Notes: generated from the sequence alone by a model not told the origin. DNA of 41,726 bases from Rivularia sp. T60_A2020_040 (GCA_015272215.1 JACYMD010000130.1:1-41726); one strand, 5' to 3'; shown: positions 17,081-27,180, counted from the first letter of the stretch. Numbers and translations are program-made.

Positions 17081-18190
17081 CTAATCCTCATACCAACTAG
17101 CACGCCATGCTGCTTCTGCGGTAGCTACAGAACGCTCTCGCTGTTTCTTTTGATATTCTCTACCTAACTTGGCTAATTGATTCAAAATATTGCGAATCTG
17201 CTGGCGTTCGGAAGAAAGTTTAACATCAGCGAACTCTATTTCAACTAACCGTAGATTTAAAGCCATAACTTGAGTCAAGCTTGGAGCATCCAATTGTTTT
17301 TCTTCACTTTCAATTCCAACAACCAAGCTAAGTAAATTTGGAGGACCGGGAATCATTTCCGTAGATGCTTCCACAGAAGCTGCTGCTGCTTCTAAAATAG
17401 GTTCAGGCAATTTCTGAGGTAAAATATTAGCCTTTTGTAATAAACGATTGCCATCACGGGACAAACTTTTCAATATATAACTAATAGCTTTTTCTAAATT
17501 TTTTTGCCAAGCAGCTAATTCCATAGGATTGGAAGTATTGGGGCTAAACCACTTTTTCCAATCTTTACTGAGTGAGGGTTCTAAGGACAACATGGGAAAA
17601 GAAAAATTCTCAGAAAAAGATGGTATTTTAACATTTGGGGGAATTGAAGTATAGGGAGCAGCTTGAGACAAATTATTTGTCAATTGTGCATCATCTTCTG
17701 CTTCTAATTCTTGGGCAATTTCTGCTAAATCTTGAGCATCTTCATCTTCCATATCCAATTCTTGGATAATTCCTACTAAATCTTGATCATCTTCCATATC
17801 CAATTCTTGAACAATTTCTGCTAAATCCTCTTTCTCCACCTCTAATTTTTCTACTTCTTCTACTTCTTTATGTTCATCTTCATCAACTTCCTCTTCTTCT
17901 TCTAACTGCTGATCATCAATTAAAGCTTGCATATCTTGGGATGCAGATTTTGCTAAATTACGCATAGCTTGCTGCAATTTCTGGCGTTGATTTAAAGATA
18001 ATTTGAGAAACTTTTCGGGATAACCTTGAGTACACAGATGATAGCTTGCTAAAATCAACTGCTGACAAACAGCTTTTCCCAAAACCGACAAATAACTCTC
18101 ATAAGCATTTTTCAGTTGTATTGCGATCGCGCTGATGGCTTTTTCTAGCTGAATAATATCCTGTTCTATTCGTTCGATTGGTCTGGTCAT
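17081..18190 (-). CDS. Acidic coiled-coil-like hypothetical protein between tsf and recG
   Basis: I do not know a function for this 369-aa protein. An N-terminal helical region (about 1-90; IERIEQDIIQLEKAISAIAI) is followed by a highly acidic segment (about 95-170) with three repeats of about 15 residues: DLAEIVQELDMEDDQ, DLVGIIQELDMEDEDA and DLAEIAQELEAEDDA. The C-terminal part (about 230-369) is helical, with a long amphipathic helix (SERQQIRNILNQLAKLGREY) and ends RASWYED. There is no signal peptide or membrane segment. Its place between tsf and recG may hint at a link with translation or DNA repair, but that is only positional inference. Confidence 0.75.
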   Translation of the reverse strand: MTRPIERIEQDIIQLEKAISAIAIQLKNAYESYLSVLGKAVCQQLILASYHLCTQGYPEKFLKLSLNQRQKLQQAMRNLAKSASQDMQALIDDQQLEEEEEVDEDEHKEVEEVEKLEVEKEDLAEIVQELDMEDDQDLVGIIQELDMEDEDAQDLAEIAQELEAEDDAQLTNNLSQAAPYTSIPPNVKIPSFSENFSFPMLSLEPSLSKDWKKWFSPNTSNPMELAAWQKNLEKAISYILKSLSRDGNRLLQKANILPQKLPEPILEAAAASVEASTEMIPGPPNLLSLVVGIESEEKQLDAPSLTQVMALNLRLVEIEFADVKLSSERQQIRNILNQLAKLGREYQKKQRERSVATAEAAWRASWYED

Positions 18191-18371
18191 ATATTTTTTC
18201 CATTTTATCTTAGTTGTGGTACAGGAGTACGCAATTATTCCCAGGTAATCGCTTCTAAGATTTGAATTAATACAAAAGTAATATCAAATATAATTTTGAT
18301 TTTTGGATTGCTTGGGAATAAAATCCCAAAATATACAATTAATTAACAATTATTGACTTATATGTACTTAA

Positions 18372-18408
18372 TATATAAAAAACAGGTCAACCGAACGGAA
18401 GATTGACC
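18372..18408 (-). terminator. tsf terminator
   Basis: On the minus strand GGTCAA (from 18408) pairs with TTGACC (to 18385), with an inner CGG/CCG pair. The arms are followed by TGTTTTTTATAT. It lies about 30 bp after the tsf stop codon and fits an intrinsic terminator. Confidence 0.65.
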
Positions 18409-18438
18409 CGTATAAAAACGAAACTACTCTAAGCTGAA

Positions 18439-19383
18439 TTATTTATTGCCTAATTGTGCGGCAACTTCAGAGGCAAAGTCTTCTTCTTTTTTATCAATAC
18501 CTTCACCAAGAATATAACGCTCGAAGCGACTGATAGAAATTGCTCCGCCGACTTTAGAACTAGTTTGTTTGACTAATTCTTCAATGGAAGTACTTTGATC
18601 GCGGATGTAAGGCTGATCCAACAAAGTCATTTCTTGAAGACGCTTGTCGATTCTGCCTTGAACAATCTTTTCTTTAATATTGTCAGGTTTTTTCGCTAAA
18701 TCATCCCGTCCCATTTCAATTTCTTTTTCTTTCTCGGAGATTTCAGCAGGAATTTGGTCTACACTGATATACTCAACATTTGGACAAGCAGCAACTTGCA
18801 TCGCCACGTTTCTTGCTAATGCTTGAAACTCTTCGTTGCTAGTAGCGGCTTCCGAATCGCACTTCAGTTCAACTAACACACCAACTCTACCACCAGTATG
18901 AATATAGCTGTCTACAACACCTTGCTTATCTCCGGATAAAGAGTAATTAACAAAACGTCGGACTTTGATATTTTCACCTAGAGTGGCAATTGTTTCAGCA
19001 ATAAATTGTTCAACCGTTTTATCTTTGCTTTCGGCATAGGGTTGAGCTAATAAAGCCTCGACGCTATCAGCAGTAGCCGCTTGCTGAGCCAAATTTTGCA
19101 CTAAAGCCTTAAAAGCTTCATTGCGTGCAACAAAGTCAGTTTGGCAATTTACTTCTAATAATACGCCAACACGACCATTTGGTTCAACGTAAGTCTCAAT
19201 TAAACCCTCAGCAGCAATGCGATCGCTTTTTTTAGTTGCGCCAGCAATGCCCTTTTGACGTAACCATTCGATACCTTTTTCAATGTCACCGTCGGTTTCT
19301 TTCAGCGCTTTTTTACAGTCCATCATGCCAGCGCCAGTTTTCCGCCGTAACTCCTGGACTAATTTTGCAGATATTTCCGCCAT
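18439..19383 (-). CDS. tsf: Translation elongation factor Ts
   Basis: The 314-aa protein is EF-Ts, which recharges EF-Tu with GTP during protein synthesis. The N-terminal UBA-like domain is clear ([20 protein letters not shown]), and the EF-Tu contact motif is present in [13 protein letters not shown]. Two core subdomains follow ([16 protein letters not shown] and [16 protein letters not shown]), then the dimerisation and C-terminal helix region ([16 protein letters not shown]). The length is normal for cyanobacterial EF-Ts. It lies downstream of rpsB on the same strand, the classical gene pair, with a 292-bp gap. Confidence 0.97.
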   Translation of the reverse strand: MAEISAKLVQELRRKTGAGMMDCKKALKETDGDIEKGIEWLRQKGIAGATKKSDRIAAEGLIETYVEPNGRVGVLLEVNCQTDFVARNEAFKALVQNLAQQAATADSVEALLAQPYAESKDKTVEQFIAETIATLGENIKVRRFVNYSLSGDKQGVVDSYIHTGGRVGVLVELKCDSEAATSNEEFQALARNVAMQVAACPNVEYISVDQIPAEISEKEKEIEMGRDDLAKKPDNIKEKIVQGRIDKRLQEMTLLDQPYIRDQSTSIEELVKQTSSKVGGAISISRFERYILGEGIDKKEEDFASEVAAQLGNK

Positions 19384-19554
19384 ATTGCCTCAATTTCTAC
19401 TTTACCAACATTAATGAGTTTAAAGCCTCGCCCGTGCGTTCATGCCCCCAGAGTACGTCAATGACAGTTGTAATAGCTCTAGGGTATTGAGTATTTCTAT
19501 ATTACTCGTGCCGTGGGATATCCAAAAATTTTTTTATCCAAACCAAAAGTATAA

Positions 19555-19631
19555 AAAGCAGGAGGAATTCAAAGAATAGGTTGTTGTTGTCAAACCGAAA
19601 ACCTGAATACTTTTATCGCTCCCCCTGCTTT
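19555..19631 (-). terminator. Possible hairpin between rpsB and tsf
   Basis: AAAGCAGGAGG (19555-19565) can pair with CCCCCTGCTTT (19621-19631) across a loop of about 55 bases. It is just after the rpsB stop on the minus strand and is followed there by a short T-rich run. It could be a weak terminator or attenuator. Confidence 0.3.
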
Positions 19632-19675
19632 GTTGCTGATTGCTGAATTAATAAAATTTATTTCAACTTTAAACT

Positions 19676-20482
19676 TTATTCTTCAGAATCATCTTGCTCG
19701 TCACTATCTTCATCAGAATTATCACTTGATTCGCTTTCATCTTCGTAATCGTATTCTTCTTCGGAGCCTTCATAATCGTACTCTTCATCACTATCCAATT
19801 GACCGTGATGACCTTCATAAATAGCATCCGCTAATTTACCTACGATTAATTTTATCGAACGAATAGCATCATCGTTGGCAGGAATGGGAATATCTACCAC
19901 ATCTGGGTCGCAATTTGTATCTAACATAGATACAATCGGCAATCCCAATTTCTGACATTCTTGAACTGCATTATACTCCCGACGTTGGTCTACAATTATC
20001 ACCACATCGGGGATTTTTCGCATATTTTTAATCCCACCGAGGTACTTTTGTAGCTTTGATAATTCCCGACGCAGCATTGAAGCTTCTTTTTTCGGTAATA
20101 AATCCAGCGCACCGCTGTCTTCACGACGCTCTAAATCTTTTAAACGATCTACTCGCGTTTTAATCGTCGTCCAGTTGGTGAGCATTCCACCCAACCAGCG
20201 TTGGTTGATATAATGCGCTCCACAGCGACTGGCTTCTTGAGCAATGATTCCCGCCGCTTGTCTCTTAGTGCCAACAAACAGAAACTTCTTACCTTGTTCT
20301 GCATTAGTTCGCATATAAGAATATGCATCTTCCATCAACTGGGCTGTTTGCACCAAGTCAATGATATGCACTCCATTGCGAGAAGTGTAAATATAAGGAG
20401 ACATCTTCGGATTCCATCTGCGGGTTTGATGTCCGAAATGAACTCCTGACTCCATCATTTGAGCCAATGAAACAACAGGCAT
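19676..20482 (-). CDS. rpsB: 30S ribosomal protein S2 with long acidic tail
   Basis: The 268-aa protein is ribosomal protein S2 of the small subunit. Typical motifs are visible: [47 protein letters not shown] and [14 protein letters not shown]. After the conserved fold (to about residue 228) the protein has about 40 extra, almost wholly acidic residues with two EEYDYE units and Ser/Asp/Glu runs. The tail is in frame and looks genuine; longer S2 proteins with acidic tails occur in some cyanobacteria, but I cannot judge how rare this one is. tsf follows on the same strand. Confidence 0.97.
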   Translation of the reverse strand: MPVVSLAQMMESGVHFGHQTRRWNPKMSPYIYTSRNGVHIIDLVQTAQLMEDAYSYMRTNAEQGKKFLFVGTKRQAAGIIAQEASRCGAHYINQRWLGGMLTNWTTIKTRVDRLKDLERREDSGALDLLPKKEASMLRRELSKLQKYLGGIKNMRKIPDVVIIVDQRREYNAVQECQKLGLPIVSMLDTNCDPDVVDIPIPANDDAIRSIKLIVGKLADAIYEGHHGQLDSDEEYDYEGSEEEYDYEDESESSDNSDEDSDEQDDSEE

Positions 20483-20748
20483 ATTTTTTCTCCTATTCGG
20501 GTTAAACCTCCATCTAGTTGCATTTCCGGCACGGAAACACCCGAATTACTAGATGTGCGAGATTAGAAAACTTTTCTAATTTACCACATAAAAATGCTGT
20601 CTTTGAGGGGGAAAACCGAATTTCACTGTTAATTCTATTTTTGAGCGACTTGAGGGCCAACAAACTGGAGTTCAATTTCAATTGCTGAATTTATCTGTAT
20701 TTTAACTTTAGGTATAACTATAAAAGGTATATATATATATTATGAATT

Positions 20749-22179
20749 ATGAATCCGCCGCCATTCCCTGACAACGAAGATGATAGACTACGAGCGCTCC
20801 GACAATATCAAATTTTAGACACCGAAGCCGAGCAAGCATTCGATGATTTAACTGCGATCGCAGCCCAGATTTGTAATACTCCGATTTCTTTAATTAGTCT
20901 CATAGATGGGAAACGGCAATGGTTTAAATCTAAAGTTGGTTTGGAAGCGACAGAAACACCTAGAGAATTAGCTTTTTGCGCTCATGCCATACTTCAGCCA
21001 GAAAAGATGCTGATTGTACCTAATGCTGAAGAAGATGAACGATTTGCTGATAACCCCTTGGTAAAATCAGAACCTAACATTAGATTTTACGCTGGCGCAC
21101 CTTTAATCACACCTGATGGATTTGCCATCGGGACATTATGTACTATCGACAATAAACCGCGAAATCTCAGCCCGGAACAAATACAAGCCCTACAGGCTTT
21201 AAGTCGTCAAGTAATTAGTCAGTTAGAACTCAGAATTAATCTAGTTAAATTAAACCAAAATATTATTCGTCGTCAGCAAATAGAGCTAAATTTACGCAAT
21301 ACTAATCAGCAGTTAAATAATACTTTAAATCAACTAAAACAAACTCAAGTCCAACTTATTCAAAGTGCAAAAATGTCGAGTTTGGGTGAGATGGTAGCTG
21401 GAATTGCTCACGAAATCAATAATCCAATTAACTTTATTTATGCAAATCTAGACCATGTAAATACTTATGTTCAAGACTTACTCAATTTACTATCTCTTTA
21501 CCAGCAGCACTATCCCAATCCCCCTGGGGAAATTAAAAATCAAATTGAAGCAATAGACACGGATTTTTTAGTAAAAGATTTACCCAATATATTATCTTCA
21601 ATGAATGTAGGAGCCGAGCGGATTCAAAATATTGTTTTGTCTTTACGTAGTTTTTCTCGATTGGATGAATCCGACAAAAAAATTGTTGATATTCACGAAG
21701 GAATAGATAGTACATTATTAATTTTGCAGCATCGGTTAAATGCAACATCCCAGCGTCGTGAAATCAAGATTGTTAAAGAGTATGGCAAACTCACAAAAGT
21801 AGAATGCTATGCCGCACAACTAAACCAAGTCTTTATTAATATATTATCTAATGCAATTGATACTCTAGAAGATAAATTTAGCTCTCCTCTAGAAAATAAC
21901 AATACTCAATTGCCAACAATTTTGATTCGTACTCATATTTCTCCCAATAATCATCTTTTCATCAAGATTGCTGACAATGGCATGGGAATTCCCAAAGAAA
22001 TTCAATCAAAAATATTTGACCCTTTTTTCACCACTAAACCAGTAGGAAAAGGTAAAGGTATAGGACTTTCAATCAGTTATCAAATTATATTTAAAAAGCA
22101 TAATGGTACCCTAAAATATCGAACTACAAACGGAAAATGTACCGAATTTATTATTGAAATTCCCATTAAAAATCATTAA
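20749..22179 (+). CDS. GAF-domain sensor histidine kinase
   Basis: The 476-aa protein is a cytoplasmic histidine kinase without membrane segments. An N-terminal GAF domain (about 20-165; [37 protein letters not shown]) is followed by a coiled-coil linker (165-210). The HisKA-type region has the phospho-acceptor His221 in [12 protein letters not shown]. The ATPase domain has the N box (INILSNAID), G1 (DNGMGIP), F box ([11 protein letters not shown]) and G2 (GKGIGLSIS). All catalytic boxes are intact. The ligand is unknown. No response regulator is adjacent, so its partner must be elsewhere. It starts at a lone ATG after TATATATATATTATGAATT. Confidence 0.93.
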   Translation: MNPPPFPDNEDDRLRALRQYQILDTEAEQAFDDLTAIAAQICNTPISLISLIDGKRQWFKSKVGLEATETPRELAFCAHAILQPEKMLIVPNAEEDERFADNPLVKSEPNIRFYAGAPLITPDGFAIGTLCTIDNKPRNLSPEQIQALQALSRQVISQLELRINLVKLNQNIIRRQQIELNLRNTNQQLNNTLNQLKQTQVQLIQSAKMSSLGEMVAGIAHEINNPINFIYANLDHVNTYVQDLLNLLSLYQQHYPNPPGEIKNQIEAIDTDFLVKDLPNILSSMNVGAERIQNIVLSLRSFSRLDESDKKIVDIHEGIDSTLLILQHRLNATSQRREIKIVKEYGKLTKVECYAAQLNQVFINILSNAIDTLEDKFSSPLENNNTQLPTILIRTHISPNNHLFIKIADNGMGIPKEIQSKIFDPFFTTKPVGKGKGIGLSISYQIIFKKHNGTLKYRTTNGKCTEFIIEIPIKNH

Positions 22180-22192
22180 TTACTATAATTAC

Positions 22193-22320
22193 TATAGCGG
22201 TTTTTACTTGAGTGCAATACAAATTTTACCTCACCCCGCCCTCCTAACCCCTCTCCTTATCCAAGGAGAGGGGAAGGGGGTGAGGTTTAGTGTATTGGAC
22301 TCAAACTGACATTCGCTATA
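22193..22320. mobile_element. 128-bp fold-back element, copy 1
   Basis: The element runs from TATAGCG to CGCTATA. Beyond those ends the two halves keep matching in blocks: TTGAGT, CAATACA and ACCTCACCCC. The centre, CCCTCTCCTT paired with AAGGAGAGGGG, makes the whole unit one long hairpin. A second copy lies at 36658-36787. It is non-coding and sits between two convergent genes, as a MITE would. Confidence 0.7.
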
Positions 22321-22458
22321 TTAACTGGTTTAACTGCTTCCTAGTCTCCGGTTAAGAACCCCAAACAAAAGACTCTGCCTTTTTTTAGTAATGGAAGACA
22401 GAGCCTTATTTAAATGTATTCTAAAATAGAACCCGATAATAATATTCTAACTATCTAT

Positions 22459-23406
22459 CTATATTTTCTGTTCTTTTTTCGCTTCTACATAAGCAGCATA
22501 AACACCTTGAACATTATACCAATTCAAGAAAATTCGAGCTAATTCCAAAGCCAATTGTGATTTGCCTGATTTAATTAACTGTCGCAATAATGGAGCCATT
22601 GTCCGCTCATTTAGCGCACCATTCAACGAAAGCACACCCCACAGTAAACGGTGTAACCAAGTCATTTGAATCATCATTCGTACATTCCACGTGGGATGTT
22701 TCTGATAAAATAAAACTCCCATTCGTCCCCGTTGAATTTCTTTATCAATTAAATTGGGAATTTGCTCTAAATTAAAAGCTGGATGCCAATGATAACCCAC
22801 AGCTTCCGGACATTTAATTAACTTTAAACCCAAATTTTTCAGCCGCACACCTAATTCTAAATCTTCCCAACCATAAAGTTGAAAACCAGTATCGAAAAGT
22901 CCAGCTTTCTCTAACCAATGTTTAGGAATAGCCACGTTTCCTGTAGCAAAAAAAGCCGCAGAATAATCGGTTAATTTATATGGTTCGGAAGTCGGATTCT
23001 CAAAATTCGCAGTATTAATTACCGCACCATAAGTAAAAAACCTGTCATTTCCTAACTTTTCTTGTCCCTCACTCAGCGCATCCGCATGAGCTTGCAGAAA
23101 AACTTCTGTAACAACTAAATCGCTATCAATAAAAATAATTGTATCGCCTTTCGCTTCTTCTACCCCCAAATTCCGTGCCGCAGCAGCTCCCATATGTTCT
23201 TGCTCGAAAGTTCGCACATGGGGAAACTCTTCTTTGTGTGTTGACAACCATTCCAAGGTACCATCAGTAGAACCGTCATCAACCAACACAATTTCGTAAT
23301 CCGATACCACCCCAGACAAACTCAAATTTTGTACCTCTAAAGCTTTAAGGCACTTTTCTAAAATCGGTTTGCGATTATAAGTCGGAATCACAACACTAAA
23401 AAACAC
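22459..23406 (-). CDS. Family 2 glycosyltransferase
   Basis: The 315-aa protein is a GT2 glycosyltransferase with the GT-A fold. It has the start FFSVVIPTYNRKPILEKCL, the nucleotide-binding LVDDGSTDGTLE, the metal-binding IIFIDSDLVV, and the acceptor-side GWEDLELGVRLKNLG of the galactosyltransferase C domain. There is no membrane anchor, so it acts in the cytosol or at the inner membrane surface, transferring a sugar to a lipid or polysaccharide acceptor that I cannot name. It converges with the GAF kinase gene, and the 128-bp fold-back element lies between them. No sugar-metabolism genes adjoin it. Confidence 0.9.
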   Translation of the reverse strand: MFFSVVIPTYNRKPILEKCLKALEVQNLSLSGVVSDYEIVLVDDGSTDGTLEWLSTHKEEFPHVRTFEQEHMGAAAARNLGVEEAKGDTIIFIDSDLVVTEVFLQAHADALSEGQEKLGNDRFFTYGAVINTANFENPTSEPYKLTDYSAAFFATGNVAIPKHWLEKAGLFDTGFQLYGWEDLELGVRLKNLGLKLIKCPEAVGYHWHPAFNLEQIPNLIDKEIQRGRMGVLFYQKHPTWNVRMMIQMTWLHRLLWGVLSLNGALNERTMAPLLRQLIKSGKSQLALELARIFLNWYNVQGVYAAYVEAKKEQKI

Positions 23407-23609
23407 AGTCTCACCCCCAACACTATTCCCTTAAGCATAGGACAGCTACAACTATACTGCTGTTCCTTAGCTGACTGCACTTACGGAATTTATGATTTGA
23501 TAATGATACACATAGGGAGTAGGGAATAGGGTTGGGAGGAATTGATAACTGGGTAATTAAATCCGTGAAATCAGTGTAATCCCTTTTAATCCCTGATCTA
23601 AAAAATTAT

Positions 23610-24380
23610 TTATCGTTTCAAAACAGCTTGACGACGATTTCGACGCACAATTAAACCAGTTCCAACTATTCCTATAGCTAACCCAAAAACATTGGTTGAT
23701 TCTGGCACTTGTCGGGGTGTTTGTACGTTAAATTTTAATGTCGCAACACCTGGAGCGGGAGCATTTTGATCTAAGGGAAGTTTATCGCTCTGCTCAAAAG
23801 TTATTTGACCCCTAGCATTTTCAAATATACCAGTTCCCCCAGTAATAGTAATATCACCTCCACCGCTAATTGTGCCTGGAAAGTCTGGAGAACCGGGAGG
23901 AAATAGATTGAGTGTAGCTCTATCTGCGGCTTTTCCAAATAACTTATTAACGCTGTCACCAAAATATATATCAGAATTCTCTTCTGGGTTTGGTATTCCC
24001 AGTTCAATACGTCTATCGATGATAGATTGTGGTGGGTTCGCTAGTCCTAAAATATCGGGATTTGCATTGAATTCTAATTTTTGTATCTCAGAAATATTTC
24101 CATTCTCATCGGTAACAGTTTCCTGAGATACTAATTTCCCGAATGCATTACTTTCAAATTTAGTTAAGCCGAAAGGACTATTATCTTGAGAAGTTCCCGC
24201 AATATTAGCGGTGAAAAAACCAGGTTGGTTTTCAATTGGTGCTATTACAGTTAGGGCATCGTATGTAATCTCAAATTCCTTGATTCTGTTTGTCTGTGCT
24301 TTTGCGCTTTGTATATTTGACCCAAATACCGCACTGGTTAAAGCCACTGGAATCAGCCATTTAATCTGTGAATGCAACAT
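23610..24380 (-). CDS. PEP-CTERM sorted exported protein
   Basis: The 256-aa protein has a clear signal peptide (about 1-28, cut near SAKA|QT) and at its end a PEP-CTERM sorting signal: VPEST, a hydrophobic helix (NVFGLAIGIVGTGLIV) and a basic RRNRR tail. Such proteins are exported and handled by an exosortase, often in organisms that make an extracellular polymer matrix. The mature region (29-220) is mostly beta-strand, with ISGGGDITITGGTGIFENAR, a repeat-like pattern seen in other cyanobacterial PEP-CTERM proteins. Its function is unknown. No exosortase is in this window. A broken second PEP-CTERM gene lies just upstream. Confidence 0.88.
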   Translation of the reverse strand: MLHSQIKWLIPVALTSAVFGSNIQSAKAQTNRIKEFEITYDALTVIAPIENQPGFFTANIAGTSQDNSPFGLTKFESNAFGKLVSQETVTDENGNISEIQKLEFNANPDILGLANPPQSIIDRRIELGIPNPEENSDIYFGDSVNKLFGKAADRATLNLFPPGSPDFPGTISGGGDITITGGTGIFENARGQITFEQSDKLPLDQNAPAPGVATLKFNVQTPRQVPESTNVFGLAIGIVGTGLIVRRNRRQAVLKR

Positions 24381-24830
24381 AGTTAATTATCCTTTTCTTC
24401 GTTAATCAGAAATCTTGAATTAATCAAAAAGTAATTTTGCTTATTTATAATAATGGAGCTAGATACGGAATTTTATATAATTTCATCATATATTTTTTTT
24501 AAGCAAATTTAAACAAAAAGTCTCGATCAACTAAGATTTTCTCAAGAATGTCTAAAAATAATTCAAATTTTAGAAAGTACTTAAAGTTACAAATAATATG
24601 TTACTTGCAAAAAATATTTTAAAGGCTTCTCTTTTACATTTAACTAAATATTTAATTTAATTAATATACTAAAATCCTCTTGAAAAGAGCATTTTTTCTG
24701 CACATCTTGCATTGAATCGTAATAAGTATGAAAATAAACAAACTAACAGAATGAAGTTGATGATTTAGATTTATTCTTTGAGATAGATAAGTATATAAAT
24801 TTGGTTTAATATCAATACAAAGTAATGAAA
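24381..24830. other. AT-rich spacer between the PEP-CTERM gene and its relic
   Basis: About 450 bp upstream of the intact PEP-CTERM gene. I see only AT-rich DNA, probably holding that gene's promoter. No ORF or RNA was recognised. Confidence 0.35.
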
Positions 24831-24854
24831 TTACACCAACAAAAATTGGTGTAA
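24831..24854 (-). terminator. Hairpin after the PEP-CTERM relic
   Basis: TTACACCAA (24831-24839) and TTGGTGTAA (24846-24854) form a perfect 9-bp stem with the loop CAAAAA. It lies 25 bp after the relic's stop codon on the minus strand and looks like its surviving terminator. Confidence 0.6.
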
Positions 24855-24879
24855 AATATCAAATAATTATAATTAACTA

Positions 24880-25044
24880 TTATCGCTTCAAAGTCGATTT
24901 ACGACGCTTTTGTAGAAACAAACCACTACTCACCACTCCCACAGCTAAGCCAAAAGTATCTCTTGGTTCTGGAATTTGGTGCGGAACTTGGAAAGAACCC
25001 CTGATAAAAGCTTCACCTACAATCGGAGCAGTTGGATAAAGTTG
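24880..25044 (-). pseudogene. 3' fragment of a second PEP-CTERM gene
   Basis: On the minus strand an open frame of about 55 codons ends at TAA 24880-24882 and reads IPEPRDTFGLAVGVVSSGLF followed by a basic LQKRRKSTLKR tail: a complete PEP-CTERM sorting signal. An in-frame stop closes the frame at about 25045-25047, and no signal peptide or long mature region precedes it. The ending resembles that of the neighbour at 23610 (FGLAIG... versus FGLAVG..., both ending LKR), so it is likely the 3' remains of a tandem paralogue. Confidence 0.7.
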
Positions 25045-25240
25045 TTAATTTTACTTTTAATACTTTCATCTCACTCGATCAATCCCCGCATTTACCCTGA
25101 ATAGTTTAATCACAACAATACGGAAACAAGTATATCTACATCCTGTAGAAAATACTTAATTAGTAGAAATACTGAGGAGAATATACCTAAATTAATTAGA
25201 TAATAAACCATCGTCGTTTTGCAGCATCGAGAAATAATCA

Positions 25241-26437
25241 ATGGGTCGCGCCAAAAAGGTTGTCTTAGCATATTCCGGTGGAGTAGATACATCTGTATGT
25301 ATCCCCTACCTCAAACAAGAATGGGGAGTAGAAGAAGTTATTACTCTAGCAGCAGATTTAGGTCAAGGTGAAGAATTAGAACCAATTCGTGAAAAAGCTC
25401 TCAAGTCAGGTGCAAGTGAATCGCTCGTAGCAGATGTTCGGGAAACCTTCATCAAAGATTATGCATTTAAAGCCATTCAAGCCAATGCTATTTACGAAAA
25501 TCGTTACCCCCTAGCAACTGCCCTTGCACGTCCGTTAATTGCCAAAGCATTGGTAGAAACAGCCCAAAAATATCAAGCCGATGCCATCGCCCACGGTTGT
25601 ACTGGTAAAGGTAATGACCAAGTTCGTTTCGATGTAGCGGTTGCGGCTATGAATCCCCATTTAAAAATACTCGCGCCAGCACGGGAATGGGGGATGAGTC
25701 GGGAAGAAACTATTGCGTATGGAGAACGGTTTGGTATTCCCTCACCAGTCAAAAAATCTTCCCCTTACAGTATTGACAAAAATATGCTCGGTCGGAGTAT
25801 TGAAGCTGGTTTGTTAGAAGATCCATCATACGAACCACCAGAAGAAATTTACGAAATGACAAAGGCGATCGCCAATACTCCCGACGAGCCAGAGTACATC
25901 GAAATCGGTTTTACCAAAGGTATTCCTACAACTCTCAACGGTGAATCCCAAAACCCAATTGAGATGATTTCACAACTCAATCAATTGGTGGGGAATCACG
26001 GTGTCGGACGTATTGATATGATCGAAAACCGTTTAGTGGGTATCAAATCGCGGGAAATTTACGAATCTCCCGCAATGGTGGCATTAATTCAAGCCCATCG
26101 CGATTTGGAAAGTTTAACTTTGACAGCAGATGTCAGCCACTATAAGCGGGGTATTGAAGAAACTTACAGCCAATTAATTTACAATGGGTTGTGGTTTAGT
26201 CCGCTCAAAGCTGCACTTGATGCTTTTATTGAGAAGACACAGGAGCGAGTTTCCGGAACAATAAGGATGAAACTTTTTAAAGGTAACGCGATCGTTGTTG
26301 GTCGTCGTTCGGAACATTCCCTTTATAATCCGGAATTAGCAACCTACGGAGCTGAAGACCAATTCGATCATAAAGCTGCCGAAGGCTTTATTTACATCTG
26401 GGGATTACCTACTCGCATTTGGTCGCAACAGAAATAA
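25241..26437 (+). CDS. argG: Argininosuccinate synthase
   Basis: The 398-aa enzyme joins citrulline and aspartate using ATP, the penultimate step of arginine synthesis. The start carries the ATP pyrophosphatase loop [18 protein letters not shown]. Other family signatures are [28 protein letters not shown] and [15 protein letters not shown]; the C-terminus GLPTRIW is typical. The length is normal. It starts with ATG at 25241 after a weak GAGAAA site. It converges with the DedA gene, with the AGAAGTCGGGTTT hairpin between their ends. No other arginine gene is nearby. Confidence 0.97.
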   Translation: MGRAKKVVLAYSGGVDTSVCIPYLKQEWGVEEVITLAADLGQGEELEPIREKALKSGASESLVADVRETFIKDYAFKAIQANAIYENRYPLATALARPLIAKALVETAQKYQADAIAHGCTGKGNDQVRFDVAVAAMNPHLKILAPAREWGMSREETIAYGERFGIPSPVKKSSPYSIDKNMLGRSIEAGLLEDPSYEPPEEIYEMTKAIANTPDEPEYIEIGFTKGIPTTLNGESQNPIEMISQLNQLVGNHGVGRIDMIENRLVGIKSREIYESPAMVALIQAHRDLESLTLTADVSHYKRGIEETYSQLIYNGLWFSPLKAALDAFIEKTQERVSGTIRMKLFKGNAIVVGRRSEHSLYNPELATYGAEDQFDHKAAEGFIYIWGLPTRIWSQQK

Positions 26438-26438
26438 C

Positions 26439-26502
26439 AGAAGTCGGGTTTTGAGAATAATTATCTGTAACATCAGACAACTCTCATAAAAACCCGACTT
26501 CT
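26439..26502. terminator. AGAAGTCGGGTTT inverted repeat, copy 2, between argG and DedA gene
   Basis: AGAAGTCGGGTTTT (26439-26452) pairs perfectly with AAAACCCGACTTCT (26489-26502). It begins one base after the argG stop codon and lies between convergent genes, so it could end transcription from both sides. Related copies lie at 13769 and 39481. Confidence 0.6.
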
Positions 26503-26547
26503 CACCCAACATTTTGATCTTTGACCTTAAACCTTTAACCTGTAAAT

Positions 26548-27180
26548 CTATTCGTCACTAGTTACCTCTTTAACCTGACGTGACTCTAACCATAAAGGTA
26601 CAGCTATCAAAGCCACAAGAATCAACAACGCCAAAATAGTAAATTGACCTACCCACTTGACCAACTGTTCTAAAGAAACTACCTTGCCAGCAAAAAAAGC
26701 CAAGGAAACCATCGTACCAGCCCAAGCAGCAGCACCTAAAAAGTTGTACAGCATGAATTTTGCAAAAGGCATTTCGGCAATACCGGCTAATGGTGAGGCA
26801 AAAATTCGTAGTAAAGCGAAAAATCTGCCAAAAAATACGGCTTTAGCAGCATTTTCGCTAAATTTTTCTTTAATACCCAAAACCTTAACTTCAGAAATTC
26901 GCACGAGGCTTGCGAGTTTCATCAGCAACGACCAACCACCAATTCTACCAATCCAATAGCCACAAGTGCCACCAATCGCAGCACCCGATGCTGCATCTGC
27001 TAAAACTAACCAGTAATTAAGTTCATCATTACCAGCTAAAAAACCGCCCACCAAAGTTACAGTTTCACCAGGAAGCGGAATACCTAAGTTTTCTAATAAA
27101 ATCCCCACAAAAATCGCCCAATAACCGTATTGATGAGCAATTTCCTGAATATTCTCTAATGATACGAAATCGAGAGACAT
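26548..27180 (-). CDS. DedA/SNARE-associated (VTT) family membrane protein
   Basis: The 210-aa protein is a DedA-family inner-membrane protein. It has the family's start region (GYWAIFVGILLENLGIPLPG), the ETVTLVGGFLAG motif, the GYWIGRIGG re-entrant segment and the FFGRFFALLRIFASPLAGIA motif with the conserved Arg residues. A further TM region, FTILALLILVALIAVPLWL, ends the protein. Some members are now known to flip phospholipids or undecaprenyl phosphate; which of these applies here is unknown. The gene looks complete and stands alone, convergent with argG. Confidence 0.92.
   Translation of the reverse strand: MSLDFVSLENIQEIAHQYGYWAIFVGILLENLGIPLPGETVTLVGGFLAGNDELNYWLVLADAASGAAIGGTCGYWIGRIGGWSLLMKLASLVRISEVKVLGIKEKFSENAAKAVFFGRFFALLRIFASPLAGIAEMPFAKFMLYNFLGAAAWAGTMVSLAFFAGKVVSLEQLVKWVGQFTILALLILVALIAVPLWLESRQVKEVTSDE

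Noticed and set aside
23801-24007. Minus-strand frame inside the PEP-CTERM gene
   Set aside because: It is an out-of-frame reading of a supported gene on the same strand.
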